From assembly GCA_947478785.1 (NCBI GenBank), contig CANJXI010000020.1, forward strand, positions 1 through 52,452: DNA of 52,452 nucleotides. The letters run 5' to 3'. Made by a program: the position numbers and the translations under genes. Below are positions 1 through 7,060 of this stretch, in pieces (the stretch's first letter is position 1; each line of letters starts with the position of its first letter). Source of the stretch: Caulobacteraceae bacterium. GTDB taxonomy: Bacteria > Pseudomonadota > Alphaproteobacteria > Caulobacterales > Caulobacteraceae. The notes under the pieces are model-generated. The model had not been told where the DNA came from. It made no database searches and saw nothing but the letters and a program-made list of their open reading frames with translations.

Positions 1-13
1 CGGCATCGTGCCA

Positions 14-53
14 TGGGCGAGCGCGCCAGCCGTTGAGGGCGCGCGCTCGCCCA
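14..53. repeat. 13-bp GC-rich hairpin at the left edge
   Basis: Positions 14-26 and 41-53 are perfect inverted copies around a 14-nt loop. There is no T-tract on either side, so it is not a clear intrinsic terminator. It lies just downstream of the broken lipoprotein gene, on that gene's strand. It could end that transcript or lie inside a gene that runs off the window: a minus-strand ATG at 79-81 stays open to the edge but has no Shine-Dalgarno sequence and no recognisable product. Confidence 0.35.
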
Positions 54-84
54 CCCAACCCTTGGCGTCAGAGGCCGCCATGAA

Positions 85-381
85 CTAACATTGAAGATGG
101 ATCACCCCTCGGGGGCAGGCCAGGTCACCGGTGGCGTCGGCCAGCCCGAGCACGTCCACGCCCGCCACCCGGCAGGTCTTGAGGCCACGGGCGGCCGCGG
201 TGATGACCGCCTTGCTTTCCTTGGTCACCTCGGCGGAATCCGCCTCGAAATAGATCTGCACGGTCTGGTCCACACATCGGGCCGGCGCGCGCACGATCCG
301 CGCCCGGGCCTGCTGCATCGTGGAGCAGCCGCTCAGGCCAACCACCGTCATCAGCACCACCGCCGTCCTGCCGATCGTCAT
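85..381 (-). pseudogene. OmpA-like lipoprotein, truncated in mid-domain
   Basis: The protein starts with a lipoprotein signal (hydrophobic stretch ending L-S-G-C). It continues into the first strand and helix of an OmpA/Pal-like peptidoglycan-binding domain (IYFEADSAEVT near residue 43, then a GLADATGD turn). After that turn the expected helix, usually N-x-x-L-S-x-x-R-A, is missing. The frame runs through about a dozen unrelated residues to a stop, giving only 98 aa. Neither the same frame nor the others in the remaining 84 bases restores the domain. I chose the start at 381 because GGAGG lies about ten bases upstream; an earlier start at 408 falls in the preceding terminator. What I see is a truncation; that it is a decayed gene rather than a short natural variant is inference. 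Confidence 0.5.
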
Positions 382-407
382 CCTCTGGCCCTCCAAGGCG
401 CAAGACA

Positions 408-439
408 AAGGGCGGCCGGAGCAACGTCCGACCGCCCTT
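408..439 (-). terminator. Intrinsic terminator of the glycine-zipper lipoprotein gene
   Basis: An 8-bp perfect stem (408-415 with 432-439) encloses a second 4-bp stem (417-420 with 427-430). On the minus strand the stem is followed by TTTGTCTT. It sits 21 bp past the stop of the 460-804 gene and just upstream of the next gene on the same strand, so it separates the two units. Confidence 0.7.
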
Positions 440-459
440 ACCGAACCGAAGGGCCGCCG

Positions 460-804
460 TCAGCGCGGGCTGCCGTCTTCCCAGTAGTACCGGCCGGCGG
501 CGGAGTCATAGTAGTAATACCGTCCGGCCCGCTCGTCGTAGTATTGCCGGTGGCCGGTGTTGTGGGCGCCGCATCCGCCGGTGTCGGCGCAACCCTTGGC
601 CGCGCCGATCGCGCCGCCGGCCGCCGCGCCGATGGCGGCCCCGGCCAGCGCGTTGCCGCCGCCGACGTTATTGCCGATCACCGCGCCTGCGAGCGCGCCG
701 ATCGCGGCCCCGCCGAGGGCGGTGTTGGTGGCGTGGGGGTTGTCGGCGCAGCCGGCGAGCAGCGCGCCTGCGCCCAGCAGGGCGATCAATGGCTTGAGTA
801 TCAT
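460..804 (-). CDS. Glycine-zipper (YMGG-like) lipoprotein
   Basis: This 114-aa protein has a lipobox (LLAGC, Cys19). Residues 31-70 then form a glycine-zipper stretch of repeated G-A-x-x-G-A/G units, as in YMGG/SlyB-type envelope proteins. The tail carries two tyrosine-rich repeats (RAGRYYYYD and AAGRYYWED). It is probably anchored in a membrane leaflet; its exact role is unknown. The start at 804 is supported by an AAGGAG sequence nine bases upstream; upstream in-frame codons lack one. A GGAAC-N17-CGTT promoter lies at 838-863, so it probably belongs to the EcfG general stress regulon. It is divergent from the 919 gene. Confidence 0.8.
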   Translation of the reverse strand: MILKPLIALLGAGALLAGCADNPHATNTALGGAAIGALAGAVIGNNVGGGNALAGAAIGAAAGGAIGAAKGCADTGGCGAHNTGHRQYYDERAGRYYYYDSAAGRYYWEDGSPR

Positions 805-837
805 CCCGACTCTCCTTGCTTGTCCCCTGTTCGTCAT

Positions 838-863
838 AACGCAGATACAAGCGTCACAGTTCC
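838..863 (-). promoter_or_regulatory. EcfG (sigma-T) type promoter for the glycine-zipper lipoprotein
   Basis: On the minus strand GGAAC (859-863) is followed after 17 bases by CGTT (838-841), matching the alphaproteobacterial EcfG consensus. The predicted transcript would start about 30 bases before the ATG at 804. Confidence 0.72.
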
Positions 864-866
864 TGC

Positions 867-891
867 GGAACCCCCATCGGAGCCCCACGTT
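867..891 (+). promoter_or_regulatory. EcfG (sigma-T) type promoter for the 919-2932 operon
   Basis: GGAAC (867-871), 16 bases, CGTT (888-891). It points right, toward the ATG at 919, and its -35 element is only 3 bp from that of the divergent promoter at 838-863. Confidence 0.75.
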
Positions 892-918
892 GAACTGCCG
901 ACACAATGGAGCAAGCCG

Positions 919-1260
919 ATGGTCGCCGCACGCCTGGATAGCAACGCCACCGCATCCGACCTCGAAAAGGCCGATCTGCGGGAAGCCTATGAACGCGGCC
1001 GCAGCGACGAGCGCGCCAGCCGCAAACGCCATCCCGTCGCCATGACCCTGACCGTGGTCGCCGCGCTGGTGGGCGTGGTGCTGCTGGGCCTGGCGGCGAT
1101 CAACGGCTCCTTCAGCCGGGCCGGCGGCGTGGTCGACGAGAACCTCAACTCCGCCGTCAACCGCGCGGAGCCGCAGGTTCGCGACGCCGCCGCCCAGGCC
1201 GGCCAATCCCTGCGCGACGCGGGCGCGGCGGTGAAGCCGAAGCCGGCCCCCGCCGGCTGA
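919..1260 (+). CDS. Small single-pass membrane protein, stress-operon leader gene
   Basis: This 113-aa protein has a charged N-terminal region (residues 14-40, rich in E, R and K), one transmembrane helix (about 41-62) and an Ala/Gln-rich probable periplasmic tail ending in a K-P-K-P-A-P motif. I recognise no family. The start at 919 is preceded by GGAG ten bases upstream. It begins a tight run with the DAG-kinase-like gene (8-bp gap) and the phosphoesterase (2-bp gap). The EcfG-type promoter at 867-891 would drive all three, which suggests an envelope role under general stress. Confidence 0.7.
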   Translation: MVAARLDSNATASDLEKADLREAYERGRSDERASRKRHPVAMTLTVVAALVGVVLLGLAAINGSFSRAGGVVDENLNSAVNRAEPQVRDAAAQAGQSLRDAGAAVKPKPAPAG

Positions 1261-1268
1261 CCTGAATC

Positions 1269-2135
1269 ATGGGGGCGTTCAAACGGATCGAGGTCATCGC
1301 CAACTGCGCCTCGGGCAGTGTCGGCCCGGCGGCTCCGGCCGAGATCGAGAAGATGCTGGCTGAGCGGGGGCTGAGCGCCCACGTCTGCGCGCCCGAGAAG
1401 AACGACCTGACCAACTGCCTGCGCGCGGCCGTCGACGCGGGCCCCGACCTGCTGGTGATCCTGGCCGGCGACGGCACCGCCCGCGCCGCGGCCGAGCTGG
1501 CCGGCCCCGATGGACCGGTCATCGCGCCCCTGCCCGGCGGGACGATGAACATGCTGCCGCACGCCGTCTATGGCCAGCGCTCGTGGCGCCAGGCTCTGGA
1601 ACTGGCTCTGGACCAGGGCGAGACGCGCTCCATCGGCGGCGGCGAGGTCGAGGGCCACAGGTTCATGGTGGCGGCGATCCTGGGCGCCCCGGCGCTCTGG
1701 GCTCCGGCCCGCGAGGCGGCGCGTTTCGGCAAGCCCAGGCTCGCCATCGCGCGCGCCAGGCGGGCGTTGAACAGGGCCTTCTCCGGCCGCCTGCGCTACA
1801 GCCTGGACGCGGGGCAGCGCGAGAAGGCCGAGGCGCTGATCTTCATGTGCCCGCTCACCAGCCGGGCGCTGGCCGACGACGCCGCGGCGCTGGAGGCCTC
1901 CGCGCTGGATGTATCGGGGGCCGCGGACGTGCTCAAGCTTGGCTTCCAGGCGCTGGTCGGCGGCTGGCGTAACGCCGCGGCGGTGGATGTGGAGCTTTGC
2001 AGGACGGCGCACATCTGGGCCGCCCACGGCATTCCGGCGATCCTGGATGGCGAGTCCGTGAAGCTGAAATCCCTGGCCGAGGTCCGCTATGTTCCGAAGC
2101 TGGCGCGGATCCTGGCGCTTCCGAAGGACGTCTAG
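1269..2135 (+). CDS. Diacylglycerol/lipid kinase family protein
   Basis: This 288-aa protein has the DAGK catalytic fold. The nucleotide loop GDGT is at residues 67-70, and a P-G-G-T-M-N motif at 89-94 takes the place of the usual G-G-T-G-N-D. Family members phosphorylate diacylglycerol or other lipids and sphingoid bases with ATP. The substrate here cannot be read from the sequence, and the M-N variant of the second motif fits the divergent bacterial branch better than DgkB. It is probably cotranscribed with the small membrane protein upstream and the metallophosphoesterase downstream. A kinase next to a phosphoesterase would suit turnover of a phospholipid head group, but that is only inference. 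Confidence 0.85.
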   Translation: MGAFKRIEVIANCASGSVGPAAPAEIEKMLAERGLSAHVCAPEKNDLTNCLRAAVDAGPDLLVILAGDGTARAAAELAGPDGPVIAPLPGGTMNMLPHAVYGQRSWRQALELALDQGETRSIGGGEVEGHRFMVAAILGAPALWAPAREAARFGKPRLAIARARRALNRAFSGRLRYSLDAGQREKAEALIFMCPLTSRALADDAAALEASALDVSGAADVLKLGFQALVGGWRNAAAVDVELCRTAHIWAAHGIPAILDGESVKLKSLAEVRYVPKLARILALPKDV

Positions 2136-2137
2136 GC

Positions 2138-2932
2138 GTGACCATCCGGCTGGCTCACCTGTCCGACATCCACTTCGGCGGCGAAAACACGGCGGCGGTG
2201 AGCGCCGCCGCCCAGCACGTCAACGCGGGGCGTTTCGACCTCAGCGTGGTGACCGGTGACCTGACCCGCTATGGCGAGATCGCCGAATTCGAGGCGGCCG
2301 CCACCTTTCTGGAGCAATTGCGGGGACCGAAGCTGGTCACGCCGGGCAACCATGACGCGCCCTACCTCGCCTGGGCCGAGCGGATATTCGCGCCCTTCCG
2401 CCGCTTTGAGCGCGCCATCGGCGCGGCGCCCGCTCAGACCTACCTGGGCGGCGGCTTCGCGGTGCGCGGCCTGAACACCGCGCGCGGCGCGCAGCCCAGG
2501 CTCAACTGGTCGAAGGGCCAGATCGCCGCGCGCCAGGTGCGAGCGGCGGTGGACTGGTTCGAGGAGGCCGCGCCCGACTGCGTGCGCATCGTCGCCTGCC
2601 ACCATCCGCTGACCGAGATGATCGGCGGCCCGATGACGGCCCGGGTCTGGGGCGGGCCGAAGGCGGCCGGCGCCTTCTCCGAGGCCCGGGTGGACCTGGT
2701 GCTGTCCGGCCACATCCACGCGCCCTTCGCCTGGACCTATCCCTGCGGTGACCGGCGCACCCACGCGGTGGGCGCGGGCACGCTGTCGCTGCGTGAACGC
2801 GGCGTGCCGCCCGGCTTCAATGTGATCGAAATAGAGGATGCCGAAATCCGCATCGCCGCGCTCGGGTGGACGGGATCGCACTTCGAACCCTATCACAGCT
2901 GGTCCCTGGATCGGCGCCGGCAAGCGGCTTAG
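2138..2932 (+). CDS. Calcineurin-like metallophosphoesterase
   Basis: This 264-aa protein shows the full dimetal phosphoesterase motif set: D10-x-H12, G40-D41, G70-N71-H72-D73, a CHHP histidine near 153 and GHIH near 190. It resembles the cyclic-nucleotide and lipid phosphodiesterase (CpdA/UDP-diacylglucosamine hydrolase) side of the family, but the substrate is unknown. It starts at GTG 2138, two bases after the preceding stop, with AAGGA nine bases upstream, so it is translationally linked to the DAG-kinase-like gene. There is no signal peptide, so it is cytoplasmic. Confidence 0.87.
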   Translation: MTIRLAHLSDIHFGGENTAAVSAAAQHVNAGRFDLSVVTGDLTRYGEIAEFEAAATFLEQLRGPKLVTPGNHDAPYLAWAERIFAPFRRFERAIGAAPAQTYLGGGFAVRGLNTARGAQPRLNWSKGQIAARQVRAAVDWFEEAAPDCVRIVACHHPLTEMIGGPMTARVWGGPKAAGAFSEARVDLVLSGHIHAPFAWTYPCGDRRTHAVGAGTLSLRERGVPPGFNVIEIEDAEIRIAALGWTGSHFEPYHSWSLDRRRQAA

Positions 2933-2938
2933 CCGGGA

Positions 2939-2968
2939 CCTCCCCCGCCCGATGCGGTTCGGGGGAGG
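2939..2968. terminator. Hairpin between convergent genes (CCTCCCCC type)
   Basis: A perfect 8-bp stem (2939-2946 with 2961-2968) between the phosphoesterase and the convergent DUF1328 gene. It has no T-tract. Similar CCTC-rich hairpins sit at 20195 and 50683. Confidence 0.5.
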
Positions 2969-2978
2969 CCGCCTTCGG

Positions 2979-3158
2979 CTACGGCAGCGGACCTGGACGG
3001 CCGCGCACGAAGTGCATGACCAGGGAGACCAGGAACAGCACCAGAAACACATAGAACAGGATCTTGGCGACACCCATCGCCGCGCCGGCGATGGTGGTGA
3101 AACCCAGCACGGCGGCGATCAGGGCGACCACAAGGAATGTCAGGGCCCAGCTAAGCAT
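2979..3158 (-). CDS. DUF1328 (YtjA-like) small membrane protein
   Basis: This 59-aa protein consists of two hydrophobic segments. The first (residues 4-28) contains [10 protein letters not shown]; the second (31-48) begins after A-K-I-L-F and is followed by a short R-G-R tail. The pattern and length are those of DUF1328, a family of inner-membrane peptides common in proteobacteria and without a proven function. The start at 3158 has GGAG eight bases upstream. A GGAAC-N16-CGTT promoter lies at 3203-3227, which places it in the general stress regulon. It is too short to be found by a simple length cut-off. Confidence 0.88.
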   Translation of the reverse strand: MLSWALTFLVVALIAAVLGFTTIAGAAMGVAKILFYVFLVLFLVSLVMHFVRGRPGPLP

Positions 3159-3202
3159 GGCGCATTCTCCAACCCGCGCCCTTGAGGCGGCGCATGCCGA
3201 TC

Positions 3203-3227
3203 AACGTCGCAGGCGGGTAGGCGTTCC
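3203..3227 (-). promoter_or_regulatory. EcfG (sigma-T) type promoter for DUF1328
   Basis: On the minus strand GGAAC (3223-3227), 16 bases, CGTT (3203-3206), about 45 bases before the ATG at 3158. Confidence 0.72.
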
Positions 3228-3231
3228 GCGC

Positions 3232-3627
3232 TCAGGCGGGCGGTTTGCGGGTGGCGCGATTGGCCAGCAGACCGGTCACCACCGCGCCCAGGACGCGGGG
3301 GTTGCGGATCACCACGGTGGCCGCGGCGGCCACGGCGCCCAGCGCCACCAGCGGCCGCTCGCGGGCCAGCTGGATCAGCTTGGCGGTGAGGTTCTGGTCG
3401 TCGCCCTTGACCGGCTTGGGGGGCTTGGCCTTGCGGGTCAGCACCAGGGCCAGGATGACGGCGATCAGCGCGGCCGCCCCGGCCACAGCCGCGGCGCCGC
3501 CCGCCGGGCCGATGTAGTCGCGGGCCACGGCGTAGAGCGCGAAGGCCAGCGCCACGACGACGACAGCCGCCGCCGCCGCGATGGCGGCGATGGCGGCGAT
3601 CATCCTTAGAAATCGGCTGAAGATCAA
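3232..3627 (-). CDS. YqjE-like multi-pass membrane protein
   Basis: This 131-aa protein has two strong transmembrane helices (about 10-36 and 43-64), a basic K-P-P-K loop, and a third weaker hydrophobic stretch (92-122). That stretch begins with the R-E-R-P-L-V-A-L-G motif typical of the YqjE/YqjK neighbourhood. It follows the DUF883 gene in the same operon. The start is probably the TTG at 3625-3627, which overlaps the preceding TGA (TTGA) and suggests translational coupling. A downstream ATG at 3603 is an alternative, but its AAGG lies too close. In enterobacteria yqjD and yqjE are neighbours in the same way; these proteins bind ribosomes or membrane in stationary phase. Confidence 0.68.
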   Translation of the reverse strand: MIFSRFLRMIAAIAAIAAAAAVVVVALAFALYAVARDYIGPAGGAAAVAGAAALIAVILALVLTRKAKPPKPVKGDDQNLTAKLIQLARERPLVALGAVAAAATVVIRNPRVLGAVVTGLLANRATRKPPA

Positions 3628-3935
3628 CGACGCCCGGCCGAGAGCAGCAGGCCGATGAGCACGCCCACGCCGAGCGCGGCCCCGGTGGCGGCGAGCGGCC
3701 GTTCCTTGACGCGTTCGGTCACATATTGCTGGGCCTGGTCGATCTGTTGGCCGGCGGTGTCGGCGTAGGCGCGGCTCTGGGCGCGCAGCTGTTCGACGCC
3801 CTCCTGCACGGCGGCCTCGATCCGCTTGGTGGCTTCGGCGAAGGTCCGCTGCGCTTCCTTGCTCAGCTTGGCGGCGCCCTCGGTCACGGCGGCCTTGGTT
3901 TCGTCGGCGGCATAGTCAACGGCGTTGGCGGGCAT
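3624..3935 (-). CDS. DUF883 (ElaB/YqjD-like) membrane-anchored helical protein
   Basis: This 103-aa protein is a long amphipathic helix or coiled coil (residues 10-75, rich in A, E, K and Q). It is followed by E-R-P-L-A-A and a C-terminal glycine-zipper transmembrane segment (84-100) ending in R-R. This is the ElaB/YqjD/DUF883 layout, in which the helical part faces the cytoplasm and in E. coli associates with stationary-phase ribosomes. The start at 3935 has GGAG eight bases upstream. It is first in a two-gene operon with the YqjE-like gene, under the EcfG-type promoter at 3989-4013. Confidence 0.85.
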   Translation of the reverse strand: MPANAVDYAADETKAAVTEGAAKLSKEAQRTFAEATKRIEAAVQEGVEQLRAQSRAYADTAGQQIDQAQQYVTERVKERPLAATGAALGVGVLIGLLLSAGRR

Positions 3936-3988
3936 CGAGAAGTCTCCGAAGAAGGGGCCCTGGCGGAGAGCCGGGGAGTGCAGGCCTG

Positions 3989-4013
3989 AACGCCGGCATC
4001 GTAGGCCGGTTCC
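3989..4013 (-). promoter_or_regulatory. EcfG (sigma-T) type promoter for the DUF883 operon
   Basis: On the minus strand GGAAC (4009-4013), 16 bases, CGTT (3989-3992), about 55 bases before the ATG at 3935. A weaker GGAAC-N16-GGTT lies further upstream (about 4073-4097); I do not count it. Confidence 0.72.
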
Positions 4014-4118
4014 GCCCCGGGCGAAAGGTGGGCCGTATTGTCTCCGTGGTCCGTGAAACCTTGTGGATCACCCACAGTTCCTGTCGCGATCTTCTCCGCA
4101 CCGCCCTATGTTTCACCC

Positions 4119-5534
4119 ATGTCACGCCAGGACGAGGGCCCCGATGCGCAACGCCCGGGCCTTGAGCTCGCGCTCGAGGCGGCGGGGATCGGCGAGTTCA
4201 GCTATGACATCGACCGCGACCTTCTTTGGGTGAGCGATCGGATGGCGGCGATCACCGGCGCGCCGGCCGGCGACACCCCCGCGCGCGGGGGCCGCGCGCT
4301 GGACGCCCATATCCATCCCGACGACCTGGAGCGGGTGCGCGCCCATCAGATCGAGAATCGGCGGACCGGGGGCGCCTATCAGCTCGAGTTCCGTTACCTG
4401 CGGTCCGACGACCAGCGCGCGGTCTGGGTGCGGGTGGTCGGTTACGTCACGAAGGATGCGGCCGGCCGGGCGATCCGGGCGACGGGGATCGTCGAGGATG
4501 TCAGCGCCCGCAAGCTGGAAGAGGAACAGCGCCAGACCCTGATGGCCGAGCTCGACCACCGGGTGAAGAACGTGCTGGCCACCGTGCAGGCGCTGGCTAT
4601 CCAGACCGCCAAGCGCACCACCTCCCTGGAGAGTTTCCTGTCGACCTTCGGCGGACGGCTGAAGGCCATGGGGTCGGCCAACGAACTGCTGACGGCGGCC
4701 CGCTGGCGGGGCGCGGCCATCGATCACCTGGCCGCCGCCGAGCTCGGCGCGCTGGCGCCGGGGCAGACCAGCTGGGAGGGGCCGGAACTGTTCCTCACCC
4801 CGCGGGCGGCCAACGCCCTGTCGCTCGGCCTGCACGAGCTGGCCACCAACGCGGTGAAGTTCGGCGCCCTCTCGGTCGACACCGGCCGGGTGGATATCCG
4901 CTGGCGGCCGCTGCGTGACGGCGGCTTCGAGCTCAGATGGACCGAGACCGGCGGCCCGACAGTGGCGGCCCCGGTCAGGCGGGGCTTCGGCTCCACCCTG
5001 CTGGAGCAGGTAACCGGCCGCGAGCTGCACGGCGAGACGGTGATCGAATACCGGCCGGGCGGCGTCCACGCCCGGCTGCGGGCCGGCGCCCAGGCGCTCG
5101 CGCCCCGGCCGGACACGGTGCCCGAGGCGCCCGTCGCCCGCACGGTGGAAACGGTCACGGCGGCCAGTGGCCCGACCAGCCTGAAGGGCGCGCGGGTGCT
5201 GATCGTCGAGGACGCCGTGCTGCTGGCCCTGGAGCTCGAGCTCGGCCTGTCGGAAGCCGGCGCCCAGGTGGTCGGCCCGGCCTACGAGCTGGAGGAGGCG
5301 ATGGCGCTGCTCAGCCAGCCGATCGACGCCGCCGTGCTCGACGCCAACCTCAACGGCCGCTCGGTGACGCCGGTCGCCGAGGCGCTCGCGGCGCGCGGGG
5401 TGCCGTTCGTCTTCGCCACCGGCTACGGCGAGGCGGCCGGCGCGCCCGGCGGGTTCAATGCGCCGGTGATCCGCAAACCCTACGACGTCACCCAGGTCGC
5501 CGCCGCCGTCGCCGAGCTGCTGAAGTCAACCTGA
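4119..5534 (+). CDS. PAS-HWE histidine kinase with C-terminal receiver domain
   Basis: This 471-aa soluble hybrid kinase begins with a PAS domain (about 15-130). The HWE/HisKA_2 dimerisation helix carries the phospho-acceptor His147 in H-R-V-K-N. The ATPase has its N-box Asn at 244 (HELATNAVKFG) and the diagnostic W-x-E at W274-E276. A receiver domain (357-470) has phospho-acceptor Asp408 and Lys453. HWE kinases of this type feed PhyR and the general stress sigma factor EcfG in alphaproteobacteria. PhyR, NepR and EcfG are not in this window, so the partner is inferred. It lies divergent from a block of genes with EcfG-type promoters, which supports that assignment. No good Shine-Dalgarno precedes 4119; a start at 4038 is possible but adds only low-complexity sequence. 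Confidence 0.85.
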   Translation: MSRQDEGPDAQRPGLELALEAAGIGEFSYDIDRDLLWVSDRMAAITGAPAGDTPARGGRALDAHIHPDDLERVRAHQIENRRTGGAYQLEFRYLRSDDQRAVWVRVVGYVTKDAAGRAIRATGIVEDVSARKLEEEQRQTLMAELDHRVKNVLATVQALAIQTAKRTTSLESFLSTFGGRLKAMGSANELLTAARWRGAAIDHLAAAELGALAPGQTSWEGPELFLTPRAANALSLGLHELATNAVKFGALSVDTGRVDIRWRPLRDGGFELRWTETGGPTVAAPVRRGFGSTLLEQVTGRELHGETVIEYRPGGVHARLRAGAQALAPRPDTVPEAPVARTVETVTAASGPTSLKGARVLIVEDAVLLALELELGLSEAGAQVVGPAYELEEAMALLSQPIDAAVLDANLNGRSVTPVAEALAARGVPFVFATGYGEAAGAPGGFNAPVIRKPYDVTQVAAAVAELLKST

Positions 5535-5602
5535 CGCACCCCCTGAGACAAGGCGCCGCCTCGGCTTGGCTGTAGCAGGGCTGTAGAAACGTTCCCAGGA
5601 GA

Positions 5603-5622
5603 CCCGCGGACCAATCCGCGGG
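5603..5622. terminator. Hairpin downstream of the HWE kinase
   Basis: A perfect 8-bp stem (5603-5610 with 5615-5622) with a CCAA loop lies in the gap between two convergent genes. There is no T-tract; it may act with the second hairpin at 5681. Confidence 0.5.
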
Positions 5623-5680
5623 GGCCGGTCCGGCGGCCCAAGGGATATCGCCCGCTACACGCGACCCTATTTCCTCGCGC

Positions 5681-5704
5681 GGTCCGCGGCACAGGTCGCG
5701 GACC
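5681..5704. terminator. Second hairpin in the convergent gap
   Basis: A perfect 8-bp stem (5681-5688 with 5697-5704) and 8-nt loop, 14 bp past the stop of the CoA-transferase gene on the minus strand. Confidence 0.5.
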
Positions 5705-5717
5705 GTCCGTAGTCCGA

Positions 5718-6923
5718 TCAGACCACACCCTTGTCCCGCAACGCGGCGATCCGCGCATCGGTGAGCCCGGCGCGGGCCCGCAGCACCTCGTCGGTATGGG
5801 CGCCAAGCGCTGGGCCGGGCCAGCGCACGGCGCCGGGGGTGTCTGAGAGCCTGGGGAAGGTGTTCTGCATGCGGATCTCGCCGAACACCGGGTGATCGGT
5901 CGTGACGATGGACTCGCGGGCGGCGAACTGCGGGTCCTCCAGCATGTCGGGCGCGCGGTAGACGCGGCTGGCCGGCACGCCCTCCGCGCCGAGCAATTCC
6001 AGCAGATCCGGTAGGGTGCGCTCGCTGGTCCAGCCCGCGATGATCTCGTCGAGTTCGCGCTGGTTCACGCCCCGGCTGGCGTGATCGACGAACTTCGGGT
6101 CGCTCTTCAGGTCGGGCCGCCCCATGGCCTTGGTTAGCCGCGCATAGATGCTGTCGCCGTTGCCGCCGATCAGGATCAGATCGCCGCCGGCGCAGGGGTA
6201 GGCGTTGGAGGGCGCGATCCCCGGCAGGGCCGAGCCCGACCGTTCCCGCACATAGCCGGTGATGTCGTACTCGGTGACCAGGTTCTCCATTACCGCCAGC
6301 ACGCTCTCGTAGAGGGCCGCATCGACCACCTGCCCACGGCCGGACCGCTCGCGGGCGTGGAGCGCCATCATCACGCCCATCGCCGCGTGCATGGCCGCCA
6401 GGCTGTCGCCGATCGAGATGCCGGCGCGCGCCGGCGGCCGGTCGGGCTCGCCGGTGACGTAGCGCAGGCCGCCCATGGCCTCGCCGATCAGGCCGTAGCC
6501 AACCCGCTGGGAATAGGGACCGGTCTGGCCGAAGCCGGAGACCCGGGCCATGACCAGCCCGGGGTTTTCCGCCGACAGGGCCTCGTAGGAAAGGCCCCAC
6601 TTCTCCATGGCGCCCGGCCGGAAGTTCTCCACAACCACGTCCGCCTTGGCGATCAGGGTCCGGGCGATCTCCTGGCCCTCGGGCGTGCGAAGGTCGAGAC
6701 CCACGGACTTCTTGTTGCGGCCGATCACCGGCCACCAGGGCGAGTGTCCCTTGGGCAGGCTGCGGCCCCACTGGCGCATGGGATCGCCCACCTTCGGGTC
6801 CTCGAGCTTGATCACCTCTGCCCCGAAGTCCCCCAGGATCTGGCCACAGAAGGGACCGGCGATCAGCGTCCCCATCTCGATCACCACAAGGTCGGCGAGG
6901 GGTCCCTTGGCGGCGGCGGTCAT
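5718..6923 (-). CDS. Family III (CaiB/BaiF) CoA-transferase
   Basis: This 401-aa protein has the CaiB/BaiF fold. It shows the N-terminal V-I-E-M-G-T-L-I-A-G-P motif, G-A-E-V-I-K-L-E, R-N-K-K-S-V-x-L-D-L, V-V-E-N-F-R-P-G and Asp173 in the position of the catalytic aspartate that forms an anhydride with the acyl group. Family III enzymes move CoA between carboxylic acids. The substrates cannot be told from sequence; formyl-, carnitine- and methylacyl-CoA enzymes all share these motifs. The start at 6923 is supported by GAAGGA about nine bases upstream. It is transcribed divergently from the fumarylpyruvate hydrolase-like gene, which is compatible with a shared aromatic or organic-acid pathway but does not prove one. 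Confidence 0.88.
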   Translation of the reverse strand: MTAAAKGPLADLVVIEMGTLIAGPFCGQILGDFGAEVIKLEDPKVGDPMRQWGRSLPKGHSPWWPVIGRNKKSVGLDLRTPEGQEIARTLIAKADVVVENFRPGAMEKWGLSYEALSAENPGLVMARVSGFGQTGPYSQRVGYGLIGEAMGGLRYVTGEPDRPPARAGISIGDSLAAMHAAMGVMMALHARERSGRGQVVDAALYESVLAVMENLVTEYDITGYVRERSGSALPGIAPSNAYPCAGGDLILIGGNGDSIYARLTKAMGRPDLKSDPKFVDHASRGVNQRELDEIIAGWTSERTLPDLLELLGAEGVPASRVYRAPDMLEDPQFAARESIVTTDHPVFGEIRMQNTFPRLSDTPGAVRWPGPALGAHTDEVLRARAGLTDARIAALRDKGVV

Positions 6924-7060
6924 CGGGTCGTCCTTCGGAGCTTGCGACGTGGGAAGGGAGAGCCGGCGTGGGTATGGGTTGTCAATCCGGCGTCGCACCG
7001 GAGAGCGGTGAGCTCAAAAACCAGGTGCGGAAAGCGTGGCCGCGGGTTTAATCCCCACCC

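Noticed and set aside
4073..4097. A further GGAAC-N16-GGTT on the minus strand upstream of the DUF883 promoter
   Set aside because: The -10 element deviates from CGTT and a consensus promoter already lies closer to the gene.
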